Part shown: positions 45,651 to 54,057 of the stretch, piece after piece
Position numbering within the stretch: the stretch's first letter is position 1
Layout: each line of letters starts with the position of its first letter
Source: Motilimonas pumila
Lineage (GTDB): Bacteria > Pseudomonadota > Gammaproteobacteria > Enterobacterales > CBDFNC01
Assembly (NCBI RefSeq): GCF_003596335.1
Contig: NZ_QZCH01000004.1
Span: 124,001-188,000, forward strand
Length of the DNA: 64,000 bases
Reading direction: 5' to 3'
Translations under genes and position numbers: made by a program
The notes under the pieces: generated by a model
What the model was told of the DNA's origin: nothing
What the model saw: only the letters and a program-made list of their open reading frames with translations
Database searches by the model: none

Positions 45651-46604
45651 TTAGCGCCAAGTTTGGGTAAAATAGGGCAGCAAGGCTTGCTCAAACCGGT
45701 TTGGCCAAAGCGCTTTGGTTGTGCCGGGGTAACGATGGAATTGATGCTCAAAGTTGGCCAAGGTTAACTGCTGATGAAATTGATCAATGGCGCTGCCTTG
45801 ATGGCTAGGATCAGATTCTGCATTTTCTAACCAGAGCGAGAGCGGCGAGCCCAGTCGATAAAACAAGTCGATTTTCTGCGGCCAATTGGCAATGCCTTGC
45901 ATCCATAACTGCTGCAGCGCCAGATCCGCTTCTGAACCATCAAAGTTTGGATACTGGCCATACTCTTCACCACTGATTGGCGCCACCGATGCGCCATAAG
46001 CCATGCGATAAGGCTGCGGCCAAGCGGTAAGTTGGGTTTTAAAATCCGTACTTTGCAACATGGTTGGTCCTGCCGAAAACGCAACACCAAACACATTTGC
46101 GTATTGCAAGCTGATGTTTAACGCCCCCAAACCACCCATGCCAAAACCCGCCACCCCGCGTCGTCGCTCAGTAATAGTAAGGTTATAGTGTTGCTCAATC
46201 CAAAACGGCAGGTCAAACACAGTATAATCTTGCCACAAGCCGGTTAATTCAGAGTTAAGATAAAAACTGCCGCCCAGCTTATTGAGGCTAGGCACCGCCA
46301 CTATCATATAATATGCTTCTGGGTGAGCTTTGAAGTACTCGTCGAGCATTGGCTGTAAACTGTTCATGACGTATTTATCTTGGTTGAAGTCTAGCAGCCA
46401 ATACACGACCGAAAGCTCCCTACCCTTTTGTTTTGGTGGAATATAAACACTCACTTCCTGTTTAGTCGGCGTGCCTAAACCGTTACTTTTTAATGCTGCC
46501 ACTTGGGTCGACAACTGTTCAACCTGACCCGCCGCAACGGCTAACTTACTGGCCAACAGTACACTGATGAGCACACCACTGATAATGCCTAAAGCGATTT
46601 TCAT
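45651..46604 (-). CDS. esterase D-like alpha/beta hydrolase, catalytic residues missing
   Basis: 317 residues from the ATG at 46604 (AAGGA seven bases upstream). An N-terminal signal anchor (about 4-26), then a coiled segment, then a putative esterase fold: VSVYIPPKQKGRELSVVYWLLDF and the nucleophile-elbow region GVAGFGMGGLGAL. The elbow normally reads GxSxGG; here the Ser position is Gly155. The usual C-terminal GGHDW-like His segment reads PGTTKALW, with Lys. The gene is intact otherwise. It is probably a non-catalytic member attached to the periplasmic face; role unknown. Confidence 0.7.
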   Translation of the reverse strand: MKIALGIISGVLISVLLASKLAVAAGQVEQLSTQVAALKSNGLGTPTKQEVSVYIPPKQKGRELSVVYWLLDFNQDKYVMNSLQPMLDEYFKAHPEAYYMIVAVPSLNKLGGSFYLNSELTGLWQDYTVFDLPFWIEQHYNLTITERRRGVAGFGMGGLGALNISLQYANVFGVAFSAGPTMLQSTDFKTQLTAWPQPYRMAYGASVAPISGEEYGQYPNFDGSEADLALQQLWMQGIANWPQKIDLFYRLGSPLSLWLENAESDPSHQGSAIDQFHQQLTLANFEHQFHRYPGTTKALWPNRFEQALLPYFTQTWR

Positions 46605-46761
46605 ATTCGCATCCTTTCCTAACCGCAACTATGCTTGCTGTATTAACTAGGTGTAGCCTAATTGCGTCTCGATGTGGATAGGGTTTGACGCAATTGACGA
46701 TATTGACGGGCTACATAAATATGACTCATTAAAATCTCAACTTTCATCAAGATTTAATATT

Positions 46762-46802
46762 CAAATTGTTTTAGATCAGAACTTTAGCAAATTGTTTTAG
46801 AT
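46762..46802. repeat. 15-bp direct repeat upstream of the GcvR-like gene
   Basis: CAAATTGTTTTAGAT occurs at 46762-46776 and 46788-46802, perfectly conserved and 26 bp apart start to start, about 65 bp before the ATG. Likely binding sites on nearly the same face of the helix. Confidence 0.7.
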
Positions 46803-46864
46803 AGGCTGGTAGGGTGGCGATGATTTCATTGGCACGACCAAGCACCTAAATTATAGGGGGATAT

Positions 46865-47368
46865 ATGAATACACAATTTATGGCGACCATCGCAGGCAGT
46901 GATCGACCTAACTTATTAAAAATACTCGCCGAAAAAACCCACAATTTAGGTGGTAAATGGTTAGACAGTAAAATCAGCCGACTCGAAGGACAATTGGTAG
47001 GCATCATAAAAATTGATATGCCAGAAGAAAATATGTCTGCCCTTAAGGCTGAGTTTAATGCCATTGCCGATTTTCATGTCAGCACCTCTGCTATCAACTT
47101 GGTCACAGTGACCGAGTGTGAACAAGTTGAAGTGCGAATAGAAGCTAAAGACAAACCTGGTCTAATCAGTGACATTACCAACTTACTGGATCAAAAAGGA
47201 GTCACTATTGAGCACATGGAAAACCACCGCTTAAGCGTGGCAGAAATGGGCACCATAGTATTTTATGCCGATATGAATTTATTAGTACCGGTAGATTTGG
47301 GTACTGAATTACTGCTCGATGAATTAAAAAATATTAATCAAGATTTAAGAGTTGAAGCCGTGGCATAA
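46865..47368 (+). CDS. tandem ACT-domain regulator, GcvR family
   Basis: 167 residues. Two ACT domains: MATIAGSDRPNLLKILAEKTHNLGG at the start, and VEVRIEAKDKPGLISDITNLLDQKGVTIEHME later. GcvR in E. coli senses glycine and acts with GcvA on the glycine cleavage operon. No gcv genes lie nearby, so the exact role is uncertain. The ATG has AGGGGG four bases upstream. A direct repeat upstream suggests regulated expression. Confidence 0.7.
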   Translation: MNTQFMATIAGSDRPNLLKILAEKTHNLGGKWLDSKISRLEGQLVGIIKIDMPEENMSALKAEFNAIADFHVSTSAINLVTVTECEQVEVRIEAKDKPGLISDITNLLDQKGVTIEHMENHRLSVAEMGTIVFYADMNLLVPVDLGTELLLDELKNINQDLRVEAVA

Positions 47369-47422
47369 AAGCCGTTGGTAAGAGTTCAAGCAATGTTCTT
47401 CTTGGGATAATCAATTTTTCAT

Positions 47423-47454
47423 AGCAGCACTCAATTAATTGAGTGCTGCTTTTC
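47423..47454. terminator. terminator between convergent GcvR-like and hsp20 genes
   Basis: AGCAGCACTCAATT followed at once by its exact complement, a perfect 28-bp palindrome, then TTTT on the plus strand. It stops the plus-strand gene; the minus side lacks a T-run. Confidence 0.8.
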
Positions 47455-47458
47455 ATAC

Positions 47459-47911
47459 TTATGCGGCTTGCTCTTGGCTCAGGGTTTTCTGGCCATTAAT
47501 CGCAATGCTGCGCGGTTTCAACGCTTCAGGTATGCGTTTTTCTAAACGAATATTCAGCAAACCTTGGTCAAAATCTGCGGCAACCACTTCAACGTGTTCA
47601 GCTAAGGTAAACTTGCGCTCAAAGTTACGGTGTGCAATGCCTTGATGCAGAAACGTTCGCTGCTCACTGGCTTCAGGTTTACGCCCAGTCACTTTTAAAA
47701 CTGCGTTTTCAATTTCAATGTTTAACTCTGACTCGTTAAAGCCTGCCAACGCCAGCGTGATGGCGTACTGATTTTCAGCCAATACTTCAATATTATATGG
47801 CGGGTAGCCCGAGCTACTATCAGATTGGCGCAGCGCACTATTGAGTATACGCCCAAAGCCATCAAAGCCTACACTATTGCGGTAAAGAGGGGTTAGATCA
47901 ATCGTGTTCAT
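47459..47911 (-). CDS. Hsp20-family small heat-shock protein (IbpA-like)
   Basis: 150 residues with a central alpha-crystallin domain. Recognisable segments are YPPYNIEVLAENQYAITLALAGFNESELNIE, GRKPEASEQRTFLHQGIAHRNFERKFTLAEHVEV and the dimer/oligomer motif at the end, SIAINGQ. It binds aggregation-prone proteins without ATP. AGGAG lies seven bases before the ATG inside a predicted weak stem. A sigma32-like promoter lies upstream. Confidence 0.93.
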   Translation of the reverse strand: MNTIDLTPLYRNSVGFDGFGRILNSALRQSDSSSGYPPYNIEVLAENQYAITLALAGFNESELNIEIENAVLKVTGRKPEASEQRTFLHQGIAHRNFERKFTLAEHVEVVAADFDQGLLNIRLEKRIPEALKPRSIAINGQKTLSQEQAA

Positions 47912-47918
47912 TTGTATT

Positions 47919-47930
47919 CTCCTAAAGAAG
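47919..47930 (-). promoter_or_regulatory. possible thermometer stem at the hsp20 ribosome site
   Basis: On the minus strand CUUC-UUUA-GGAG pairs the ribosome binding site AGGAG with upstream CUUC (including one G-U pair). Preceded by UUGCU as in ROSE-type elements of ibpA genes. Short and weak, so only suggestive. Confidence 0.35.
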
Positions 47931-47980
47931 CAATCATCTAAATTGACTCACTCTCTTTGAGACATGAGCCTTCACTCTTA

Positions 47981-48009
47981 TTCGTAGGGTGCCTTTTTGG
48001 CTTTTCAAA
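47981..48009 (-). promoter_or_regulatory. sigma32-like promoter of hsp20
   Basis: TTTGAAA and CCCTACGAA on the minus strand separated by 13 bp, close to the heat-shock consensus CTTGAAA (13-17) CCCCATNTA. Confidence 0.4.
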
Positions 48010-48077
48010 TTTTTTTTTGAATTTTTTTTAAAATGCCATGGTATCCTGCCCACCTCGCTCACTATCAGGAAGCCAAA

Positions 48078-49019
48078 ATGTCTCTATTTCCCGACCTCGC
48101 CGCCTTTGCTAAGGCCCACCCAGCTTGCCACGGCAACATTCTGGCATTGGCTTATGACATCAGTGAACAAAGCCATCAAGAAGTGGCTTTTTTTAATCAG
48201 CAGCTAAATCAACATAAACTTGCGCCTGCGAAATGGAGCATTACTTTAGCGCCACAAGCCACAGCGCAATGGCAGCTGCAAATCAGTGCCCAAGAAGCAA
48301 ACCAATTTGTCCTTAACAACAGCATGAGCTTAGCGGCCAGTGCATTATCCGTAGTGCTAGAGCTGCAACACCTGCAAGACTGCGCAGAACAAAATAAGAT
48401 TGTTAAAACTAAATTAGGAAGGCAAGAAACCAGTTTAGACAAGTGGTTTAGCGATAAACAAAACGCCGATGAATTTGCGACAACGCTGGCGCTGGACACC
48501 AGTTTGCTTGGTTACTTTCATCAAGTTTCACAAATTCTATTTGGCCACTGCAGCCTACCGGAAACGAGTTTAGTTGAACGCCGAGCATTGATAACGGATG
48601 CAGATTTTAACGCTGGCAGCATGTTTTGCTTATGGTTGCAATATCATCAAAATGAGCAGCGCAAACCGGTTTCTACAGAGGCTGCGTTACATCGCTTGGT
48701 CAATGCGGGTTATCTATTAGGTGTGATTCAAAAAAGCCAGAGTAAAAACAAAAATGCGCTGCATTATGCCGCCCACCGGGTCAGCTGCTTAGCCAGTGGA
48801 GCACAAGCTGCTGACCAAGTAGCTTATGAGGAAGCGAGTTTACAGCAATCCGTGAGCGATGCTAGCCAATGGATAGAAGCTGCGCTGAGAGACTCAAGCT
48901 TAGCTGATTCAGTAGGAAGCGAGAGTGAACTCAGCGATGACGCCGATAAACTCGAACAAGAAACGGCACCTTGCCGAGCGCAGCTTAAATCAGGCCCATT
49001 GCAACAGCTGGCGTTTTAA
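48078..49019 (+). CDS. hypothetical protein, unknown family
   Basis: 313 residues from the ATG at 48078 (AGGA seven bases upstream); an earlier start at 48033 overlaps the AT tract. No signal peptide or membrane helix. The central part is helical with many Gln and Ala (SAAASALSVVLELQHLQDC; NKIVKTKLGRQETSLDKWF), and the tail is acidic (GSESELSDDADKLEQE). No motif I recognise. It is next to a heat-shock gene on the opposite strand, with homopolymer T runs of 8-9 in the spacer. Possibly a cytosolic regulatory or folding-related protein, but nothing supports that beyond position. Confidence 0.45.
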   Translation: MSLFPDLAAFAKAHPACHGNILALAYDISEQSHQEVAFFNQQLNQHKLAPAKWSITLAPQATAQWQLQISAQEANQFVLNNSMSLAASALSVVLELQHLQDCAEQNKIVKTKLGRQETSLDKWFSDKQNADEFATTLALDTSLLGYFHQVSQILFGHCSLPETSLVERRALITDADFNAGSMFCLWLQYHQNEQRKPVSTEAALHRLVNAGYLLGVIQKSQSKNKNALHYAAHRVSCLASGAQAADQVAYEEASLQQSVSDASQWIEAALRDSSLADSVGSESELSDDADKLEQETAPCRAQLKSGPLQQLAF

Positions 49020-49042
49020 CCACGCCAACTTGCCCATAGTCT

Positions 49043-50512
49043 TTACACTATGCCCCTTGCGGCGCCAACTTGGCGCCCTTCTTCCATTTCCCACTGAATG
49101 CCGTATTTGTCTATCCAGTAAAAAAAACTAATAGGAAAACCGTCAAGCTTGACCGGGTGATAATCCTTATCCGGATTAATCATGGTGACGCCCTCTTGAT
49201 CTTTTAAGTACCTAAAGACCGCATTACAATTTGAAACTTCCAACGCAATATGACGAGGTCCACCTAGATCATAGGTCTTAGGTTGCTTGGGTAATTGCTC
49301 GGTACCATGAGGAGCGTGATAGCGCATTAGCTCTAAGAAAATGCCAGCTTCAGGGTGTTTAACAAATAATACATCAACGTTAACTTGGTCTTGGGGTAAA
49401 CCCGCATCTACGGCAAAAGCCGCCATGGTTACGCCACGGTAATCCATCGCCGAACCATCATGATCAATGGCACGCTCAAAACCCAATACTCGTTGGTAGA
49501 AGTCAGCAGCAATATCCACGTCTTCCACAATCACGTTAATGTGTGAAAGGCCCAGTACAAATGGCGCAATTTCATGGCGACACAAGCGCTCCATGCAGGT
49601 GGATTGCACTGCAGGTGTCGATTCTACACAATACTTTGCGTTCGTTTTTGATTGCACTTGAGCATTACAGATTAAGTAGGCTTTATCTTCTCCTTTAGAG
49701 GTATCGCTGGGGCCAAATTGCACTTCATACGGCCACTCTTTGACGCTGAACCACTCAGGGTTAATCACGTAAGCGGCGGCTACCATATCAAACGGGTTAA
49801 AACCATTAGCGCCAAAAACCAATTCCCACTCCGCTAACCAGCCTAAGGAATGGCTTGCTAAGTAACGTCCTAAACGATTAGCTAACTCTAGACGAGCAAT
49901 ATCATGAGGTTTAACCCAAACGTCTTTACACGCTGCAAATGGCACCATGGTGAATGCTACCTGGTGCTTTGCCAAGACTTCAAAAGCCAACGTATCAGCT
50001 TCAAAATTTAAATCACGAAAAGGTTTTGGTTGATGATGGCCGGAAATAAAATGCTCTTGCTGGCTTTGTCGTCCAGCCACAATCACTAACTCGGTTATAT
50101 TCGCCACCAAATCAGGCCGCAATAACGCCAGCATGGCAATATTGGTCAATGCACCAATGGCTAACACCGTCATGGGCCCTTCTTCTAAAGCCGCGGCAAG
50201 CGCATTAACGGCCGCAACCTGGGTGCTGGTTATTGGCGCATCGTTACTTAGTGGTTCAGGAGAACCAGCAAACACCTGCAACGATGTGGCACCAAAGCGA
50301 GTTACAAACTGCTGCGCCTTAGCTGTCGACTCTGCAATATCTTGAGTATTACCAAGGGTGGAAGAGATGCCAGATATCAACACTTCAGGACTACGAAATA
50401 GCACCCCAAGGGCATACCCATCATCGACGTCGCAATAGCTTAAAGGACTGGCTTTATCGCCTATGGTAATGTCGGTATCAATCCATAATCGTTTTTGACT
50501 GCTGTTGGTCAT
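49043..50512 (-). CDS. nucleoside hydrolase fused to a glyoxalase/VOC domain
   Basis: 489 residues. Residues 1-310 are a nucleoside hydrolase: the metal motif is spread as IDTDITIG..CDVDDGYAL (D12, D14, D28, D30, D31), and GANGFNPFDMVAAAYVINPEWF is the second conserved part. Residues 315-489 are a VOC domain with GLSHINVIVEDVD, IFLELMRY, PRHIALEV and IQWEMEEG, supplying the His/Glu metal ligands H-E-H-E. Both parts look active. The start overlaps the diguanylate cyclase stop by four bases (ATGA). I do not know a described pathway for the pair. Confidence 0.8.
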   Translation of the reverse strand: MTNSSQKRLWIDTDITIGDKASPLSYCDVDDGYALGVLFRSPEVLISGISSTLGNTQDIAESTAKAQQFVTRFGATSLQVFAGSPEPLSNDAPITSTQVAAVNALAAALEEGPMTVLAIGALTNIAMLALLRPDLVANITELVIVAGRQSQQEHFISGHHQPKPFRDLNFEADTLAFEVLAKHQVAFTMVPFAACKDVWVKPHDIARLELANRLGRYLASHSLGWLAEWELVFGANGFNPFDMVAAAYVINPEWFSVKEWPYEVQFGPSDTSKGEDKAYLICNAQVQSKTNAKYCVESTPAVQSTCMERLCRHEIAPFVLGLSHINVIVEDVDIAADFYQRVLGFERAIDHDGSAMDYRGVTMAAFAVDAGLPQDQVNVDVLFVKHPEAGIFLELMRYHAPHGTEQLPKQPKTYDLGGPRHIALEVSNCNAVFRYLKDQEGVTMINPDKDYHPVKLDGFPISFFYWIDKYGIQWEMEEGRQVGAARGIV

Positions 50513-51987
50513 GACGTTTCCTTGTACGAGTTATATTGGCTAAAGATGACTTGGTTACGGCCATTATTCTTCGCTTGATATAAAGCCTTGTCGGCCATTT
50601 CAAACAGCTGCGAAAAAGCAATGCGTTTCGAAAACTGGCGCAGATCTACCGCCAGAGCGCCCACTGATAATGTCACAAATTGATGTTGTTGATTGCCTTT
50701 GTGCGGAATTTGCTGCTCGAGCATTGCCCGCCTGACCCGTTCAGCAAGACGCTGTACGTCAGTTGCAGCTGCGACGCGAACTAAAATCACAAACTCTTCG
50801 CCACCAATACGAAATGCGCCATCGGTCTCGCGCAAGGGCTGACGTATGGCTTGTGCAACGGAAGTTAATACTATGTCCCCCTGACCGTGGCCATATATAT
50901 CGTTGTAAGCTTTAAAGTGGTCTACATCACAGATGATTAAGCCAAAATAATCGGGCTGCTGACGGCTGGTTTTTATAAAGGCCTCTACACTTTGAGAATA
51001 CTTCAAGCGCGAGCCCAAGCCCGTTAACGGATCGACCTCAGACTGCTGCTTAAGCAGCTGCAATTGCAACTTGCTGCGGGTAATTAAGGCGGAGAAATCT
51101 CGTGCTAAGACGCCAATTTCGTCTTCTCGCTTCAATTCTGCGATGGCTTCTAATTCTATTTCATTGATATCTTGCGCCATGTGCTGAGTCAGCCGTTTCA
51201 GCGGTAATACAATCCAACGAGTACTGATAATAATGATCAAGCTCGACAACATTAAGGCAACAAAAGCTTCGCCATAAATACTTTGTAATACTTCTGCACG
51301 TAAGGAATACAACTCTGATGCATCAAACACAGCCCAAACCGCACCACCATTTTTATTCCGTAACGGCAAACGGGTATGTAAACTGCGCGTTTTTGAGTCG
51401 AGGAAATAACCGTCGAGGGCTATTTCAGGTTGCTTCCAAGGGAGCTTAAAATTCAAACTCAACTCAAAGCTATTGATTAAACTAAGGTAATTCTGCTCGG
51501 CCTTGTTTAATAGAAAATCGACTTTTTTAGCATTGGAATGCTGCTTGACCGCTTTAAGACGATCCACCTTTGCCAATGCATCCATCAATACTGCTTCGGT
51601 AACCTGGGTTTGCCACACCTTGCCAGAACGCGCTTCATTATCAGCTAATGACTGCTCACGAAAGTACCTCAGTCCATAAGGCTTGGTGCTGTAATCCGAG
51701 TAACCACTGACATCAAAAAATCGCAATGAGTTAATATTATTAAACTTGTCCACCGCTGAGGGCATTAACATGGTTGCGTAGCTGTTGCCAGACACCGCGG
51801 TGGAAATATCTCCTACCACATCGTTCATGGCCAGATTGGCCAAAGCCGCGGCATGGGCCACCCGAGAACTCCACTCACTGTGGTAACGCGCCCAACTCAA
51901 ACCGAGAATAATCACCAAAACCAACAACAGGTGCGAAACAAACAGCACCTGATTTAGCTTCAGACGGTTAATCAGCGAGAGCATCAT
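50509..51987 (-). CDS. membrane diguanylate cyclase with periplasmic sensor domain
   Basis: 492 residues from the ATG at 51987; two neighbouring ATG and a TTG nine bases upstream are alternatives, with no clear ribosome site. Helix 1 about residues 10-35, a periplasmic sensor domain of ~200 residues, helix 2 (AFVALMLSSLIIIISTRWIVL), then HAMP and GGDEF. The active site is IGGEEF and the product-inhibition I-site is RETD five residues before it. It makes cyclic-di-GMP. It lies between a haem-c protein and a nucleoside hydrolase-VOC gene. Confidence 0.9.
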   Translation of the reverse strand: MMLSLINRLKLNQVLFVSHLLLVLVIILGLSWARYHSEWSSRVAHAAALANLAMNDVVGDISTAVSGNSYATMLMPSAVDKFNNINSLRFFDVSGYSDYSTKPYGLRYFREQSLADNEARSGKVWQTQVTEAVLMDALAKVDRLKAVKQHSNAKKVDFLLNKAEQNYLSLINSFELSLNFKLPWKQPEIALDGYFLDSKTRSLHTRLPLRNKNGGAVWAVFDASELYSLRAEVLQSIYGEAFVALMLSSLIIIISTRWIVLPLKRLTQHMAQDINEIELEAIAELKREDEIGVLARDFSALITRSKLQLQLLKQQSEVDPLTGLGSRLKYSQSVEAFIKTSRQQPDYFGLIICDVDHFKAYNDIYGHGQGDIVLTSVAQAIRQPLRETDGAFRIGGEEFVILVRVAAATDVQRLAERVRRAMLEQQIPHKGNQQHQFVTLSVGALAVDLRQFSKRIAFSQLFEMADKALYQAKNNGRNQVIFSQYNSYKETS

Positions 51988-52008
51988 TGGCCGCAAACGG
52001 GCTCTGAA

Positions 52009-52524
52009 TTACTGCTTTTCATAGACGCCAAGGACTGGCTCGGTACATGTGCCATTAATACAGATATCTTTGTACGCGTCATGGCATTGATGACAAAAAC
52101 TGGCTTCCAGAGAGGGGTGCATACTGCTAATGTCTTCACCCTTGCGATTGTAAGAACCATAAATGGGTAAACCCGATAAATGCTCTGTCACCCAAATAAT
52201 GCCTTGCACTTCAGATATAGCAACCACTGTGGGGCCGTCGGTATAAGGGCCATGAGTTTTGTATTGTTCTAATTTTTCGGGGTTGACGCGGATAGTCAAA
52301 GGCGAGCCTAAGCCGTTGTTAATCCAATCGTAAGCTTTCACTGATTCTTGAATGAAGAGCGAAGTGTCTGGCGGCAATACAGTATCAGCGGGCAAGTTTT
52401 GAGATTCTTTCACTACTGGCCAGGACTCCCACCCAACGGGGTAACTAGCGACTGATTCAGCTAAAATACTGGGTGAAACAAGTGCTAATACAGCAATGCC
52501 AACTTTAATGGGGTTAAACCACAT
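52009..52524 (-). CDS. periplasmic haem c-binding protein (cytochrome P460-like)
   Basis: 171 residues from the ATG at 52524, with a very strong AGGAGG site; the upstream frame extension is unsupported. A Sec signal peptide ends SILA-ES. The C-terminal haem attachment motif is CHQCH (144-148), and further cysteines are at 155 and 160 (CINGTC). YPVGWESWPVVKES near the N terminus resembles the GWxxWxVV start of P460-type cytochromes. It is the first gene of a three-gene run with the diguanylate cyclase, so it might be a redox or gas-sensing partner (inference). Confidence 0.75.
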   Translation of the reverse strand: MWFNPIKVGIAVLALVSPSILAESVASYPVGWESWPVVKESQNLPADTVLPPDTSLFIQESVKAYDWINNGLGSPLTIRVNPEKLEQYKTHGPYTDGPTVVAISEVQGIIWVTEHLSGLPIYGSYNRKGEDISSMHPSLEASFCHQCHDAYKDICINGTCTEPVLGVYEKQ

Positions 52525-52735
52525 GACTCCTCCTTGAAACCTCACAATAATGATTGCCGACCTTGGTTTAGCAATCACTTTTTTATTATGCGCGAGGCTA
52601 GCCGCTAAAGATGGACAGATGATGCATTTACCATCAAATAAATATAAAACAATTCATATATTAGACCTTAAGCTCATTGGCCATACAAATAATAAGCCTA
52701 CTGCCTCATCGTGTTATCACTCTGATGACTAGATC

Positions 52736-53926
52736 TTATTTATCAACGAGATCCAGCTTCTTTGCTAAGGGTTCAATCAAGCTACCTTGCACACAGACCG
52801 AAAATAGCACCACAAAAAAGACCATGTGTACCATATTCATCGAACCTTCTACGCCCGCCGTGGCAGGAATTAACGCAAAAACTATCGGTGTAGCCCCTTT
52901 TAAACCTATGCTGGAAATAAACAATCGCTTGCGCCAACTTGCGCGCCAAAACGGCAAATAACATAGCTGCACCGCCAGCGGCCTTGCCACGACACAAAGT
53001 AACACCGCTGGGAATAAAGAAACCCAGAATACTTCTGCCAGAGATTGCGGAAATATTTGCAAACCCAAAATGACAAACATTAGGCTTTGTGCCAGCCAAG
53101 ACAGGCTATTGTAAAAGTGTTTGTTCACTTCTCGGCCACGTGAAATGCTGTTGCCTATCACCACGCCACCAATGTATAAGGCGATCAGCACATTACCGCC
53201 GAGTAATTCCGTGCTTTGCATGATCATCATAAAGCACGCCAGCACATAAACGGGAATTAAGCCGTATTCTTCCAGCTTAATGCTATTAAGCGCCACGACG
53301 CTTAGCCAAGCCAGTAGGCCACCCATTGCGATACCCACCACAATTTGTTGCGACAAAATGGTGGCAATGCTCCAAGCATCCGTTTGCCCAGCCCCTTGGC
53401 TCATGATGATATCCGTTAACAGAATAACCATCAGCAAGGCTACGGGATCGTTGGTGGCCGATTCAAATTCTAAAATGGTATCGGTGTTTTCTTTTAGCTT
53501 CAGCTTCTTAGACTCTAAAATCGAAAACACAGCAGCAGCATCAGTCGAAGACACCACCGCAGCAAAGAGTAAACACCAGAGCAAATCGATAGCAAAGAGG
53601 TAATGCATCAGCAGCGCGAAGATAATGGAGGTAAACAATACGCCAAAGCTAGAGAGCACGCCGCCTTCACGCCACGCAAGACGAATGCTTTGAGTCGAAG
53701 TATTTAGGCCACCCACAAATACAATCATGTTCAGCGCAATACTGCCGACTAAGGAAGTTAAGCCTAGGTTGTCGTAGGTAAAATCAAACTCACCGTTGCC
53801 AAAAGCTAAACCGACTCCCATGAAAATCAGTAATGAAGGGATCCCTAACGTTTTTGAAGGTTGATGTAACAAGATGCCCACCGCTACCAATATAGCCAAG
53901 CCCAGCATGCCTATTTCTAATGTCAC
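52736..53926 (-). CDS. cation:proton antiporter (CPA1, NhaP-like)
   Basis: 396 residues from a GTG with GAGAGG five bases upstream. About twelve membrane helices. The ion-binding motif ATNDPVALLMVILL and the SSTDAAAVFSIL helix are CPA1 marks; the end is SIGLKGATPIVFALIPATAGVEG. It resembles the YcgO/NhaP2 type but lacks the long C-terminal TrkA-C/CorC domains seen in those. Likely exchanges Na+ or K+ for H+ across the inner membrane. Confidence 0.88.
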   Translation of the reverse strand: MTLEIGMLGLAILVAVGILLHQPSKTLGIPSLLIFMGVGLAFGNGEFDFTYDNLGLTSLVGSIALNMIVFVGGLNTSTQSIRLAWREGGVLSSFGVLFTSIIFALLMHYLFAIDLLWCLLFAAVVSSTDAAAVFSILESKKLKLKENTDTILEFESATNDPVALLMVILLTDIIMSQGAGQTDAWSIATILSQQIVVGIAMGGLLAWLSVVALNSIKLEEYGLIPVYVLACFMMIMQSTELLGGNVLIALYIGGVVIGNSISRGREVNKHFYNSLSWLAQSLMFVILGLQIFPQSLAEVFWVSLFPAVLLCVVARPLAVQLCYLPFWRASWRKRLFISSIGLKGATPIVFALIPATAGVEGSMNMVHMVFFVVLFSVCVQGSLIEPLAKKLDLVDK

Positions 53927-53993
53927 ATTCGCCTCTCTAAGTGCTAGTTATATCGCTTTATGCTAAACCATCTCTTTGATAAAGCTACTATAA

Positions 53994-54027
53994 AAAAGGC
54001 AACCTTGAATTAACTTGGTTGCCTTTT
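53994..54027 (-). terminator. terminator after mepM
   Basis: AAAAGGCAACC / GGTTGCCTTTT with a 12-nt loop, followed on the minus strand by more T. It lies between the mepM stop and the antiporter start. Confidence 0.85.
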
Positions 54028-54057
54028 ATAGAAAATGTGAAGGACTCGCCCTTGAAA

